Shown here: positions 17,415 to 25,735 of the stretch, piece by piece
Layout: every line of letters starts with the position of its first letter
Numbering within the stretch: the stretch's first letter is position 1
Source of the DNA: MADRE3 sp963718195
Lineage (GTDB): Bacteria > Desulfobacterota > Desulfobulbia > Desulfobulbales > Desulfocapsaceae
Direction: 5' to 3'
DNA length: 64,000 nt
NCBI GenBank assembly: GCA_963718195.1
Contig: CAVQYQ010000005.1
Span: 806,001-870,000 of the forward strand
The notes under the pieces: model-generated
The model's database searches: none
The model's input: only the letters and a program-made list of their open reading frames with translations
What the model was told of the DNA's origin: nothing
Position numbers and translations under genes: made by a program

Positions 17415-17870
17415 CTATAGCGTCAAACGAGCTTTCTTTATCTGCTTCCAGGAAAAGCTGTATCTCTTCCCGTCCTCTGTTACGAGTATCACAATTTCCT
17501 CTTCAACGGCTGTCATCGTGCCGATATAGACACGCTGACCGTCAATCTCTTCCTTTAACTTTAACCGTACTCTCTCTCCAATAAAGCGCTGACACTCTGC
17601 TATAGTCCGCAGTGCCCGCTCAGCTCCCGGTGAAGAAACCTCTAGATTATAACCATGCGTAATCAGATCCTCAACATCAAGAAAATCGCTTGTTTCCCTG
17701 CTGACGCGGGAACAGTCATCCAGTGTGACACCTTCAAGACTGTCTATTATCAGCCGTAAAATCCAGCCATGCCCCTCCCTCCGGTACTGAATATCATATA
17801 ACTCCAGCCCCATGGAGGGCAGCAGTGATTCAGCAAACTCTCGGATTCTATCTGTTACTAAGTCCGTCAT
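17415..17870 (-). CDS. rimP: Ribosome maturation factor RimP
   Basis: 151 residues, usual size. It helps assemble the 30S subunit. The family pattern GLELYDIQYRREGHGWILRLIIDS, then DDCSRVSRETSDFLDVED and YNLEVSSPGAERAL (the most conserved block) is intact, with the C-terminal SH3-like barrel after residue 85. First protein gene of the rimP-nusA-ylxR-infB operon; a terminator and tRNA-Gly lie just upstream. Confidence 0.97.
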   Translation of the reverse strand: MTDLVTDRIREFAESLLPSMGLELYDIQYRREGHGWILRLIIDSLEGVTLDDCSRVSRETSDFLDVEDLITHGYNLEVSSPGAERALRTIAECQRFIGERVRLKLKEEIDGQRVYIGTMTAVEEEIVILVTEDGKRYSFSWKQIKKARLTL

Positions 17871-17934
17871 ACTCCGCCAACCCGAAAGGATTCATCCGTT
17901 TTCACCTCAACAAGCTCCCTGGTCATTTAACCAT

Positions 17935-17960
17935 AAAAAAAAGCGGGCAGAGCCCACTTT
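17935..17960 (-). terminator. Rho-independent terminator/attenuator between tRNA-Gly and rimP
   Basis: On the minus strand GTGGGC, loop TCT, GCCCGC is followed by a run of eight T (17942-17935). This is a textbook intrinsic terminator. It lies 88 bases after the tRNA and 65 bases before the rimP start. No separate promoter is obvious in those 65 bases, so the tRNA promoter may also serve rimP with partial read-through. Confidence 0.85.
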
Positions 17961-18047
17961 CAATCGCCTGGCTGTACAAGAGTACTCCAGGTATAACTTC
18001 TTCGGATTGGTCTGACAGGGACCGACAGACGTGTCGCGTACCCGTCA

Positions 18048-18123
18048 TGGAGCGGGCAACGAGGGTCGAACTCGCGACCTCAAGCTTGGGAAGCTTGCGC
18101 TCTGCCAACTGAGCTATACCCGC
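18048..18123 (-). tRNA. tRNA-Gly, anticodon CCC
   Basis: A 76-base cloverleaf with encoded CCA (18048-18050). Acceptor stem GCGGGTA pairs with TGCCCGC (one G-T pair). D-arm contains AGCTCAGTTGGCAGAGC. Anticodon arm CAAGC-TTCCCAA-GCTTG gives anticodon CCC, which reads GGG glycine codons. T-arm contains GTTCGA. It precedes the rimP-nusA-infB operon in the same direction, the position held by an initiator tRNA gene (metY) in E. coli. Confidence 0.96.
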
Positions 18124-18571
18124 GTTAATCCATTTTATCAATCCAGAACCACGACAATTAAACACACTCTTGGAAACTTGTCAAGAAGTAGTACCTGAGC
18201 TGCTGGGAGGAACTCCTGATTGCTTGCAGATGCCAAGGCAATGTCATCGGGGCGAAGACGAAATGGGTATACATTCACTGTCCGGGGCAATATGACAATG
18301 AAAAACTGTCCGTAAGTCGGTCTGTTATCACTCCCGGAAGCAATGAAGGCGAAGGCAGTACCCCCCAATTTAAGATTGACAAATGGCTTTACGATTAATA
18401 CAACGTCTGTCAAATTAACGGAAATCACCCACCGGCCGGACATCTTAACTTTTTCATGCTATTGAGATTTACTGCAAATTTGTCCTGTTCCAGAAATATA
18501 CAGTGTCTGCTCATTACAATAACCGCAGGACTCAATACCTCGGTATTTCGAGCAATAACAGTGGCCTTTAC
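18124..18571. other. Intergenic region between tRNA-Gly and topB
   Basis: About 450 bases. The minus strand carries the tRNA promoter (18156-18184). A 101-codon open frame at 18138-18443 (minus) overlaps that promoter and shows no recognisable family or ribosome binding site, so I do not call it. No other feature is seen; topB may have a promoter near 18440-18500 but no clear boxes are visible. Confidence 0.4.
18156..18184 (-). promoter_or_regulatory. Sigma-70 promoter for tRNA-Gly (and perhaps rimP operon)
   Basis: Reading the minus strand, TTGACA (18179-18184) is followed after exactly 17 bases by TTAATT (18156-18161). The tRNA 5' end is about 33 bases downstream of the -10 box, leaving a short leader for RNase P removal. 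Confidence 0.7.
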
Positions 18572-21034
18572 ATGACGACAAAAACATTAATAATTGCAGA
18601 AAAACCAAGTGTGGCCGGTGACCTGGTAAAGGTCCTGCCAGGGACTTTCAAAAAAAGTAAAACCCACTACGAAGGCAGCAACTACATTGTCACTTACGCC
18701 ATTGGCCACCTGGTCTCAATCTGCTATCCCGAAGAGATAGATTCCCGATTCCAGAAATGGAATATGGCGGACCTGCCGATCCTGCCGGAGTCCTTCCCCC
18801 TCAAAGGACTTGATGGTACCAAATCACAACTAAACGCCTTACAGAAACTGATCCGGCGGAAAGATGTGTCGACCATTGTCAACGCCTGCGATGCCGGCCG
18901 AGAAGGCGAGCTCATTTTCAAATATATCCTCAACTACGTCTGGAACAAATCCGTTGCCGCCAAATCGATCAAACGGTTATGGCTGCAATCCATGACCGAT
19001 GAGGCGATTCGAACAGGTTTTTCAAAACTCAGAGAAAACGACGAAATGCTGACACTCGAAGATACGGCACTGTGTCGTTCCGAATCCGACTGGTTGATCG
19101 GTATCAATGCAACCCGTGCCCTGACTGCCTACAATTCCCGGTTCGGAGGTTTTTTCCTGACTCCCTGCGGACGGGTTCAGACACCGACACTGTCCCTTCT
19201 TGTCAGCCGGGAACAGGAGCGTTTACGTTTTGAACCAAAAGCATATACAAATCTTATTGCCACATTCCATTTTGACCAGGATCACTATTTAGGAAAGTGG
19301 GTCGATTTAAAATTCAAGAAAGACCCTGAAGCGCCTGAAAAAAAATCTGACAGGATCTGGGACCCTGAAACAGCTCGGGCAATCGCTCAAAAATGTCTGC
19401 ATAAAAGTGCTGAGGTAAAAGACACCAGCAAGGAAACAAGCCAGATCGCCCCCCAACTCTATGATTTGACCTCTCTGCAGAGAGAGGCTAACTCACGGTT
19501 TGGATTTTCAGCCAAAAACACTCTGACAATTGCCCAGGCACTGTACGAGAGGCACAAGGCGCTGACCTACCCGAGAACGGACTCGCGACACCTTCCTGAG
19601 GATTATAAGAAAACCGTTGCATCAGTTGTAGCAACCCAGAAATCATGGCAGTATGGCCAGTACGCCCAGATTATTCTTGATAAAAAATTTATCAGGTCGG
19701 ATAAACGGGTGTTTAACAACGCCAAAGTCTCGGACCACCATGCGATTATACCAACTAATAAAATTCCTGCTCAGCTCAGCGATGCTGAGATGAAGATTTA
19801 CCGCATGGTCGTCCAAAGGTTCCTGGCCATTTTTTTTCCGCCCGCCCGTTACCTGAATACCAAAAGAATTTCAATTGTTGAAAAGGAAACCTTTCTCACC
19901 GAAGGTAAAATTCTTAAGGAAGCAGGTTGGAAAGCCCTCTACCTGCAAGAAAAACCAGAAAAAGGAGTAAACATTCTCAAACCGATCCCTGAGTCGAGTG
20001 AGGTGCGTTGCAGCGCTATAGAACAGGAACGTCTGGAAACCAAGCCTCCTCCCCGTTACTCAGAAGCGACACTGTTGTCCGCCATGGAAAAGTCCGGGAA
20101 ACTGCTTGATGATGAGGAACTTGCCGAGGCAATGAAAGAGCGTGGACTCGGGACACCGGCAACACGAGCAGCCATTATAGAAAAATTGATCAATGAAAAA
20201 TATCTCGTCCGGGAGGCCAAGGAACTTGCCCCGACTGGGAAGGCATTTGAATTGCTCAGCCTGCTTAAGGCAATGAACATTGATGTATTGGCATCGCCCG
20301 AGATGACTGGCGAGTGGGAGTACAAACTCGGCCAGATCCTGAAAGGCTCCTTCACCCGGAGCCAGTTCATGAAGGAAATAAGGGATCTGACACTTCAGGT
20401 AACAGAGCGGATAAAAAATTTCGACGACAGCATAGATCGTCAACCAGCCCCGTTCAGTCCGGTCAACAACATCATATTTCACGAAACACCGACCTCCTAT
20501 ATCAGCGAAGACCAGACGATCAATATTCGTAAAATTCTCGGAGGAAGATTAATGAAGATTCCAGAGATCATAGCATTGATCAACGGAGAAACCGTCGGAC
20601 CCTTTAGTGATTTTCGCTCAAAAAAAGGAAAAAACTTTACAGCCTCGGTCCGGTTGAAAAGCAACAAGGTTGACTTTCTGTTTGCCGATTCAACCGCTGA
20701 CCTCGATATAGATTCAATAAAACAGTCCGGTTCACTGGGTATATCGCCAATCGACCAGACAGAGGTTTTTGAAACAGATACCGGATTCATGTCGGCTTCA
20801 GCCCTGGATAACGACCCGAAGAACGGTCTTAAAATCAGCAAGTTGATCTTATCCAGAGAAATCACAGCAGATCATATAAAACAATTGCTTACCAAGGGAA
20901 AAACGTCTCTGATCAAAGGATTTATCTCAAAGAAAAAAAGACCATTTGATGCGTATCTGTTACTGGATAAAAGTGGCAAAATCAGTTTTGAGTTCCCACC
21001 ACGAAAGTCAGCCAGAAACAACAAAAACAATTGA
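18572..21034 (+). CDS. topB: DNA topoisomerase III (type IA), long form with C-terminal repeat domain
   Basis: 820 residues from ATG 18572 (a GTG at 18503 would add 23 unconserved residues). Toprim domain at the N-terminus (TLIIAEKPSVAGDLVK; acidic DAGREGELI), the type IA core, and catalytic Tyr in TYPRTDSRHLP near residue 330. ERGLGTPATRAAIIEKL is the conserved block near 525. After about residue 640 there is a topoisomerase C-terminal repeat region (GPFSDFRSKKGKNFTASVRL; LLTKGKTSLIKGFISKKKRPFDAYL), which makes it longer than the 653-residue E. coli TopB. It relaxes and decatenates single-strand-containing DNA. No zinc-finger cysteines are seen. Confidence 0.95.
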   Translation: MTTKTLIIAEKPSVAGDLVKVLPGTFKKSKTHYEGSNYIVTYAIGHLVSICYPEEIDSRFQKWNMADLPILPESFPLKGLDGTKSQLNALQKLIRRKDVSTIVNACDAGREGELIFKYILNYVWNKSVAAKSIKRLWLQSMTDEAIRTGFSKLRENDEMLTLEDTALCRSESDWLIGINATRALTAYNSRFGGFFLTPCGRVQTPTLSLLVSREQERLRFEPKAYTNLIATFHFDQDHYLGKWVDLKFKKDPEAPEKKSDRIWDPETARAIAQKCLHKSAEVKDTSKETSQIAPQLYDLTSLQREANSRFGFSAKNTLTIAQALYERHKALTYPRTDSRHLPEDYKKTVASVVATQKSWQYGQYAQIILDKKFIRSDKRVFNNAKVSDHHAIIPTNKIPAQLSDAEMKIYRMVVQRFLAIFFPPARYLNTKRISIVEKETFLTEGKILKEAGWKALYLQEKPEKGVNILKPIPESSEVRCSAIEQERLETKPPPRYSEATLLSAMEKSGKLLDDEELAEAMKERGLGTPATRAAIIEKLINEKYLVREAKELAPTGKAFELLSLLKAMNIDVLASPEMTGEWEYKLGQILKGSFTRSQFMKEIRDLTLQVTERIKNFDDSIDRQPAPFSPVNNIIFHETPTSYISEDQTINIRKILGGRLMKIPEIIALINGETVGPFSDFRSKKGKNFTASVRLKSNKVDFLFADSTADLDIDSIKQSGSLGISPIDQTEVFETDTGFMSASALDNDPKNGLKISKLILSREITADHIKQLLTKGKTSLIKGFISKKKRPFDAYLLLDKSGKISFEFPPRKSARNNKNN

Positions 21035-21065
21035 CACTTACGATATAAAACGGCACAAAGTAACT

Positions 21066-21437
21066 ATGAAACAATTGAAAAATGAGTACCAGGACCTCGA
21101 TGGATTGGAACTCGTCCGTATCTGTTCCCGTGTTGCAGAAGACAATAAGGCAGAAGATATTGTTGCCCTCGATGTGCGGGAAATGTCCTCTTTCACCGAC
21201 TTCTTTGTCATCATGAGCGGCCGCTCCACCAGGCATGTTCAGGCGTTGGCAGAGGGACTTGAAAATGAGTTACGTTCAAAACGCATAAAGACTTCCCGGG
21301 CAGAAGGATTGCAGGAAGGAAAATGGGTCCTGCTCGATTTTGGTGATGTTATCGCCCATGTTTTTTACCATGAACAACGAGCATTTTATGATCTGGAAGG
21401 TCTCTGGCATGATGCTCCTCGTGTCGAAGCACCTTGA
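21066..21437 (+). CDS. rsfS: Ribosome silencing factor RsfS (Iojap family)
   Basis: 123 residues from ATG 21066; an upstream extension overlaps topB and is not conserved. The domain shows ALDVREMSSFTDFFVIMSG, RSTRHVQALAE, GLQEGKWVLLDFGDVIAHVF and FYDLEGLW. RsfS binds L14 of the 50S subunit and blocks joining with 30S in starvation. It starts 31 bases after topB in the same direction. Confidence 0.95.
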   Translation: MKQLKNEYQDLDGLELVRICSRVAEDNKAEDIVALDVREMSSFTDFFVIMSGRSTRHVQALAEGLENELRSKRIKTSRAEGLQEGKWVLLDFGDVIAHVFYHEQRAFYDLEGLWHDAPRVEAP

Positions 21438-21528
21438 TCAGCAGGCAAAGAGCAACGGCCTCGGGGAAGAAATAACCGAAGCTGCTTGTTAACCGACAAT
21501 TAGATCGTAAATCATTGTAGACACAGCC

Positions 21529-22923
21529 ATGCAATATCTCAGCACACGGGGTGGAGTCTCCTCGCTCGGATTTACAGACGCGGTAATGATGGGGCTTGCA
21601 GAAGATGGCGGCCTCCTGCTCCCACGGGCCATTCCCCGCATCGACACGGATACGTTTGAATCGTGGCGGGATCTTTCTTATCAGGATCTTGCCTTTGAAG
21701 TCATGTCCAGATTTATTGAGGACATTCCCGCTTCAGACCTTAAAACCCTGATAAATAAAAGTTACACCACATTCAGCCACGAGAAGATCACCCCGCTCGT
21801 TCACCTTGATGACCTGCACATTTTAGAACTTTTTCACGGTCCGACATTTGCGTTCAAGGATATTGCCCTGCAGTTTCTGGGAAATCTCTTTGAATACCTG
21901 CTTGAGCGAAATGATGGGGTTATGAACATTCTCGGAGCCACCTCGGGTGATACCGGAAGCGCCGCGATTTACGGTGTGCGAGGCAGAAAGAGGATCAACA
22001 TATTCATTCTCCATCCGCACAATCGCATCAGCCCTGTTCAGGAAAAACAGATGACCACCGTTGATGATGCCAATGTCTATAACATTGCAATTGATGGGAC
22101 GTTTGATCAGGGCCAGGCTATTATCAAGAGTATCTTCAGTGATATTGAGTTCAAGTCCAAGATGCAGCTCGGATCGATCAACTCCATCAATTGGGCCCGC
22201 GTGTTGGCCCAAGTTGTCTATTACATCCACAGCTGCCTGCATATCACCTCCCACGAAAAGGTAAGAACATGCGCATTCTCTGTCCCAACGGGAAATTTTG
22301 GCGACATATTTGCAGGATACATCGCCAAAAAAATGCTTCCCGAAGGAATAATCAATAAGCTGATTCTTGCCACCAACGCCAATGACATACTGACCCGTTT
22401 CGTCAACAGCGGAGATTACTCCCTTGGCGAAGTGAAGATAACCACAAGTCCATCCATGGACATCCAGGCCGCCTCGAATTTTGAACGGTATCTCTATTAT
22501 CTCTATGACAGCGAACCTGCCAGGGTAAAAGAGGCAATGGACCGATTTCAGAACGATGGTGCCCTCCAGCTTGACGGATATCTTGACCACATACGTAGAG
22601 ATTTTCTGGCCTGCGCAGTCTCAGAGCAGGAGGTACTTGATACCATAGCTGATTATTACAAAAATCATGAATACACGCTTGACCCCCATACGGCAGTGGG
22701 TGTCTGTGCCGCACTGAACGTCCGCAAGCAGGGAATCCCTGTTGTCTGCCTGGCGACCGCACATCCAGCAAAATTCGGCGATACCGTAGAAAAAGCCACC
22801 GGAAATTCTACCCGGCTCCCCCCAGCACTTGCGGAGATAATGGAAAAAGACTCACGGTGTGAATTTTTGAGTGCCAGTGCAAAGGAGATTAAGGCCTTCG
22901 TCGAGGAACATGGTATCAACTGA
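21529..22923 (+). CDS. thrC: Threonine synthase
   Basis: 464 residues. It converts O-phosphohomoserine to threonine with pyridoxal phosphate. N-terminus MQYLSTRGGVSSLGFTDAVMMGLAEDGGLLLP is the E. coli/yeast (long) type. The PLP lysine is in HGPTFAFKDIALQFL (about residue 109); NILGATSGDTGSAAIYG binds phosphate. The stop TGA at 22921-22923 lies within the 8-bp duplicated target of a mobile repeat. The last residues (FVEEHGIN) look complete, so insertion did not shorten it. The aspartate-semialdehyde dehydrogenase of the same pathway is at 41024. Confidence 0.97.
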   Translation: MQYLSTRGGVSSLGFTDAVMMGLAEDGGLLLPRAIPRIDTDTFESWRDLSYQDLAFEVMSRFIEDIPASDLKTLINKSYTTFSHEKITPLVHLDDLHILELFHGPTFAFKDIALQFLGNLFEYLLERNDGVMNILGATSGDTGSAAIYGVRGRKRINIFILHPHNRISPVQEKQMTTVDDANVYNIAIDGTFDQGQAIIKSIFSDIEFKSKMQLGSINSINWARVLAQVVYYIHSCLHITSHEKVRTCAFSVPTGNFGDIFAGYIAKKMLPEGIINKLILATNANDILTRFVNSGDYSLGEVKITTSPSMDIQAASNFERYLYYLYDSEPARVKEAMDRFQNDGALQLDGYLDHIRRDFLACAVSEQEVLDTIADYYKNHEYTLDPHTAVGVCAALNVRKQGIPVVCLATAHPAKFGDTVEKATGNSTRLPPALAEIMEKDSRCEFLSASAKEIKAFVEEHGIN

Positions 22924-23069
22924 GCCTTTTGCAAAATGATGATTTTCGTTCAACATCAAGGCATGTGAAAAATTTTTACCGCAGGCATATAATTGATATT
23001 CCGAGGATAAAAATTTAAGCATAACGTAGAGATTGAGCGAAAAGGGCGTTTTGCAAGTGGCTCAACTGA
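22916..23069 (+). mobile_element. MITE-like element, copy 1, with 8-bp target duplication
   Basis: A 138-bp core (22924-23061) begins GCC and ends GGC and is flanked by direct repeats TCAACTGA at 22916-22923 and 23062-23069. Its ends are imperfect inverted repeats of about 30 bases (GCC-nnn-TGCAAAA then TTTTCG-T/C-TCAA). The same element, same length and with about seven differences, occurs at 36022-36175. It has no coding capacity. The left duplication includes the thrC stop codon. Transposase family unknown; it would need to be supplied from elsewhere. Confidence 0.85.
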
Positions 23070-23099
23070 TAGTGAGTGTGGCAATCTCAGAGTACGTTG

Positions 23100-23346
23100 A
23101 TCAGTTTAACCAGTCATCATCATACCTAAAGGAAGTGATTTCACCTGTACCACGAGTAGCAATCTACGGAAGCATCACGAAAGCATGAAGGTTCTCGGGC
23201 TCTCCGTCATCGCCAATGTCAATAATCCTGACAATATGCAACCGGTGACGATCTCCGAAATCATTCAGAATGCAGCTGCAGCAGAACCTCTATTGGAACA
23301 GCTCATCGTTGAGTTCGTTAACAGGGTTACCCCCACTCAGAAATAA
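23100..23346 (+). pseudogene. C-terminal remnant of a purine nucleoside phosphorylase-type gene
   Basis: From ATG 23185 to TAA 23344-23346 the frame reads MKVLGLSVIANVNNPDN, then a stretch with ISEIIQNAAAAEPLLEQLI: the end of class I/MTAP-type nucleoside phosphorylases. The upstream sequence is degenerate: pieces resembling the preceding conserved block appear in shifting frames between about 23100 and 23184, and the catalytic domain is absent. The neighbour mtaD deaminates methylthioadenosine to methylthioinosine, the substrate a phosphorylase of this family would use, so this was probably its partner. MITE copy 1 lies 31 bases to the left of the degenerate part. Confidence 0.75.
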
Positions 23347-23350
23347 CAGT

Positions 23351-24697
23351 ATGGATCCACCAGAACACGCTGCAGAGCTCATCGTCTCAGGGCAATACCT
23401 GATGCCAACCTGGCGACAGGAAGATGCCGTCATCAATGGTGCAATTGCGATCAGAGGGGATACAATCCTCGATATTGGCAGCCGCCCGGACATCCTCGCC
23501 CGTCACCCTCACGCCGATGAATTATTTGAGCCACACGGTCTGATAATGCCAGGTCTGGTCAATACCCACACCCATGCGCCAATGGCCTACTTTCGAGGAT
23601 TCGCTGATGATCTTCCGCTGATGACCTGGCTCCAGGACCATATGTTTCCGGTCGAAGCTCAGTTGGACTCTGAGATCGTCCATGATGCAACGCTTCTGTC
23701 AATTATTGAAATGATCAAATCGGGGACCACCAGTTTCTGTGATATGTATCTGTTTGCCAAAGATGTGGCCCGCGCTGCTCACAGGTCCGGGATCAGATGC
23801 TGGATCGGAGAAATGCTGTCCGACTTTCCTTCTCTATCCTATGGGGAGTTGCACAATGGTCTCAGGTACGCCGAAGAGATGTTCATGGAATACCAGAACC
23901 ACCCGCTGGTATCAATAATTGTGGCCCCACATAGTATTTACACCTGCTCCCCAGCACTGCTGCAGCAATGTCATCGTCTTGCTGAAAAGTACCAGAGTCT
24001 CTATGTTATCCACCTCTCTGAAAATGACACCGAAGTGGAAAACTGTATAAAACAATACGGTACAACACCGGTACGCCACCTCGACAATCTTGGTGTCTTG
24101 ACCAGCCGTACCCTGGCTGCCCACTGCGTGAAGCTTGACGATGAAGAGATTTCAGTGCTGGCCGACAGAGCAATACACGTGAGTCATTGTATTGAATCCA
24201 ACATGAAGCTCGCCTCAGGTATCGCTCCGGTTCCCAAGCTCCTTAAGCAGGGTGTCCTGGTTTCCATAGGTACTGACGGAAGTGCCAGCAATAACAATGT
24301 GGACATGTTTTCTGAGATGAGCGCTGTTGCCAGGACCCACAAGGCTATAATCTTTGACCCGACAGCTATGAACGCTGAAACGACCCTCCACGCGGCAACG
24401 CTTGGTGGAGCGGCTGCCTTAAATGCCGAAAACAGAATTGGCACCCTCGTCCCGGGTAAAAGAGCTGACCTGATCGTTTTAGATCTGAACCAACCCCACC
24501 TCATTCCCCTTTATAATCTGCCCTCTCAACTGGTCTATGCAGCCAGGGGTGGTGATGTCATCCACTCCGTCATCAATGGCAGAATAATCATGGAAAAACG
24601 GGTCTTAAAGACGCTCGACGAGTCTGCTGTGATGTCACGAATGCAGGAGATTGGCAAAAGAATTGGGTCTCTGCGAGAGGCAAAAACAAAAGCCTAA
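23351..24697 (+). CDS. mtaD: 5-methylthioadenosine / S-adenosylhomocysteine deaminase
   Basis: 448 residues from ATG 23351; the frame extends upstream only through the out-of-frame remnant. It belongs to the amidohydrolase superfamily (ATZ/TRZ). Metal ligands: NTHTHAPMAYFRGF near residue 74, HSIYTCSP, HLSEND, and Asp in VSIGTDGSASNNN. It converts MTA or SAH to the inosine forms in methionine salvage. No clear ribosome binding site precedes the start; it may once have been translated by coupling to the lost phosphorylase gene. Confidence 0.92.
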   Translation: MDPPEHAAELIVSGQYLMPTWRQEDAVINGAIAIRGDTILDIGSRPDILARHPHADELFEPHGLIMPGLVNTHTHAPMAYFRGFADDLPLMTWLQDHMFPVEAQLDSEIVHDATLLSIIEMIKSGTTSFCDMYLFAKDVARAAHRSGIRCWIGEMLSDFPSLSYGELHNGLRYAEEMFMEYQNHPLVSIIVAPHSIYTCSPALLQQCHRLAEKYQSLYVIHLSENDTEVENCIKQYGTTPVRHLDNLGVLTSRTLAAHCVKLDDEEISVLADRAIHVSHCIESNMKLASGIAPVPKLLKQGVLVSIGTDGSASNNNVDMFSEMSAVARTHKAIIFDPTAMNAETTLHAATLGGAAALNAENRIGTLVPGKRADLIVLDLNQPHLIPLYNLPSQLVYAARGGDVIHSVINGRIIMEKRVLKTLDESAVMSRMQEIGKRIGSLREAKTKA

Positions 24698-24872
24698 CAT
24701 TCACCGGTTAAATCATGGTACCGGCAGCATCAGAATGATCTTTCATCTTAGACACTCTGCAGCTTGACATTCTCGCCAGACTAATCTACATTCAGCCTTG
24801 AAATGAATATGTACGTCACTTCCCTTGACCAGTGACTTATTTAATACAGTTTTTTATACATAGAGGTAGGAT

Positions 24873-25073
24873 ATGTTCGGACTTGGAATGCCTGAGCTCA
24901 TTGTAATACTCGTTATAATCGTGATTATTTTTGGGGCAGGAAAGCTGCCTGAGATCGGCTCTGGAATCGGCAAAGGAATCAAAAATTTCAAAGATGCCAC
25001 GTCTAAGGAAGAACAGGCAAAAAAATTAGACGATGACAAACCTGACGATAAAGACAATAATACTACAGCGTAG
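24873..25073 (+). CDS. tatA: Twin-arginine translocase subunit TatA
   Basis: 66 residues. One N-terminal membrane helix (LIVILVIIVIIFGAG), the FGxGKLPEIG-type hinge and an amphipathic helix (GIGKGIKNFKDA), with a charged tail. TatA forms the ring for export of folded proteins. Start ATG 24873 follows GAGGTAGGAT, a good site. The next gene is a close paralogue; tatC is not in the window. Confidence 0.94.
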   Translation: MFGLGMPELIVILVIIVIIFGAGKLPEIGSGIGKGIKNFKDATSKEEQAKKLDDDKPDDKDNNTTA

Positions 25074-25105
25074 CAGAATACTCATCAATCTCACTAGGAG
25101 CACCC

Positions 25106-25351
25106 ATGTTTGGACTCGGCACACCGGAACTCATTGTCATTCTCGCTATTGCTTTTCTGGTCTTTGGTGGAAAGAAGCTGCCTGAAATCGGTTCAGGCCT
25201 TGGCAAGGCGATATCCTCTTTTAAAAACGGCATATCCGATGTGGAAGACGGCGGCAAGGAGTTCCTCAATGATATCCCCGGTGTAAAAGAAGTCGCTGAG
25301 GTAAAAGAAAAAGTCGATAAAGTCAAAAATCTTGGCAATATTATCAAATAG
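25106..25351 (+). CDS. Second TatA/TatE-family subunit
   Basis: 81 residues. Same start motif (MFGLGTPELIVILAIAF), FGGKKLPEIGSGLGKAI, then a longer predicted amphipathic region and charged tail with K/V/E repeats (VKEVAEVKEKVDKVKN). It shares about 60 percent of its first 45 residues with the preceding gene, so it arose by tandem duplication. It starts 33 bases after the first gene behind a TAGGAG site. It could be a TatA variant or serve as TatB. Confidence 0.92.
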   Translation: MFGLGTPELIVILAIAFLVFGGKKLPEIGSGLGKAISSFKNGISDVEDGGKEFLNDIPGVKEVAEVKEKVDKVKNLGNIIK

Positions 25352-25735
25352 TCAGACACTCTTTTTTTCCTCAGTATTTCCAGCACGAGCGACTTTTTAA
25401 TCTTTTCATACAGCCTCGACTCCTTTTTAAATATCAGAGCGTCCGATCAGTTGCAGTAAACACCATATCATTTTCAGCAATTCATGGGATTCGTATTCAC
25501 GTTCCTGTCGTTTTCCGACCCAGATGTTACGATATTGTCAACCTTTCTCCTTCCTGTCTTTTTCACGATTACGAATCTGTCACAAACTTGACTTCGTCAC
25601 CCTTTTTGTGTAGATTTCGAAGCTCCCGTTTATTTAGCAGCGTCATCTGGCTAGAAGTAGTTCACCTGCGGTTCACGTTCTACCACGACATTACGCCCTA
25701 ATACCAGAAACAATATATTCCCAGGAGACAGATAG
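25352..25735. other. Intergenic region upstream of the glutamate synthase operon
   Basis: 384 bases, AT- and pyrimidine-rich, without a credible gene. It holds the promoter at 25588-25616. A T-rich stretch (25361-25369) right after the second tatA could end that transcript but no stem was found. Confidence 0.5.
25588..25616 (+). promoter_or_regulatory. Sigma-70 promoter for glutamate synthase operon
   Basis: TTGACT at 25588-25593, a 17-base spacer, and TAGATT at 25611-25616. The transcript would have a leader of about 110 bases before the first ATG (25736). No sigma-54 -24/-12 pair is apparent. Confidence 0.6.

Noticed and set aside
18138..18443. Open frame of 101 codons on the minus strand upstream of tRNA-Gly
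   Set aside because: It overlaps the clear tRNA promoter, lacks a ribosome site and shows no recognisable domain.
21823..22590. 255-codon frame on the minus strand inside thrC
   Set aside because: Antisense shadow of threonine synthase; composition without recognisable motifs.
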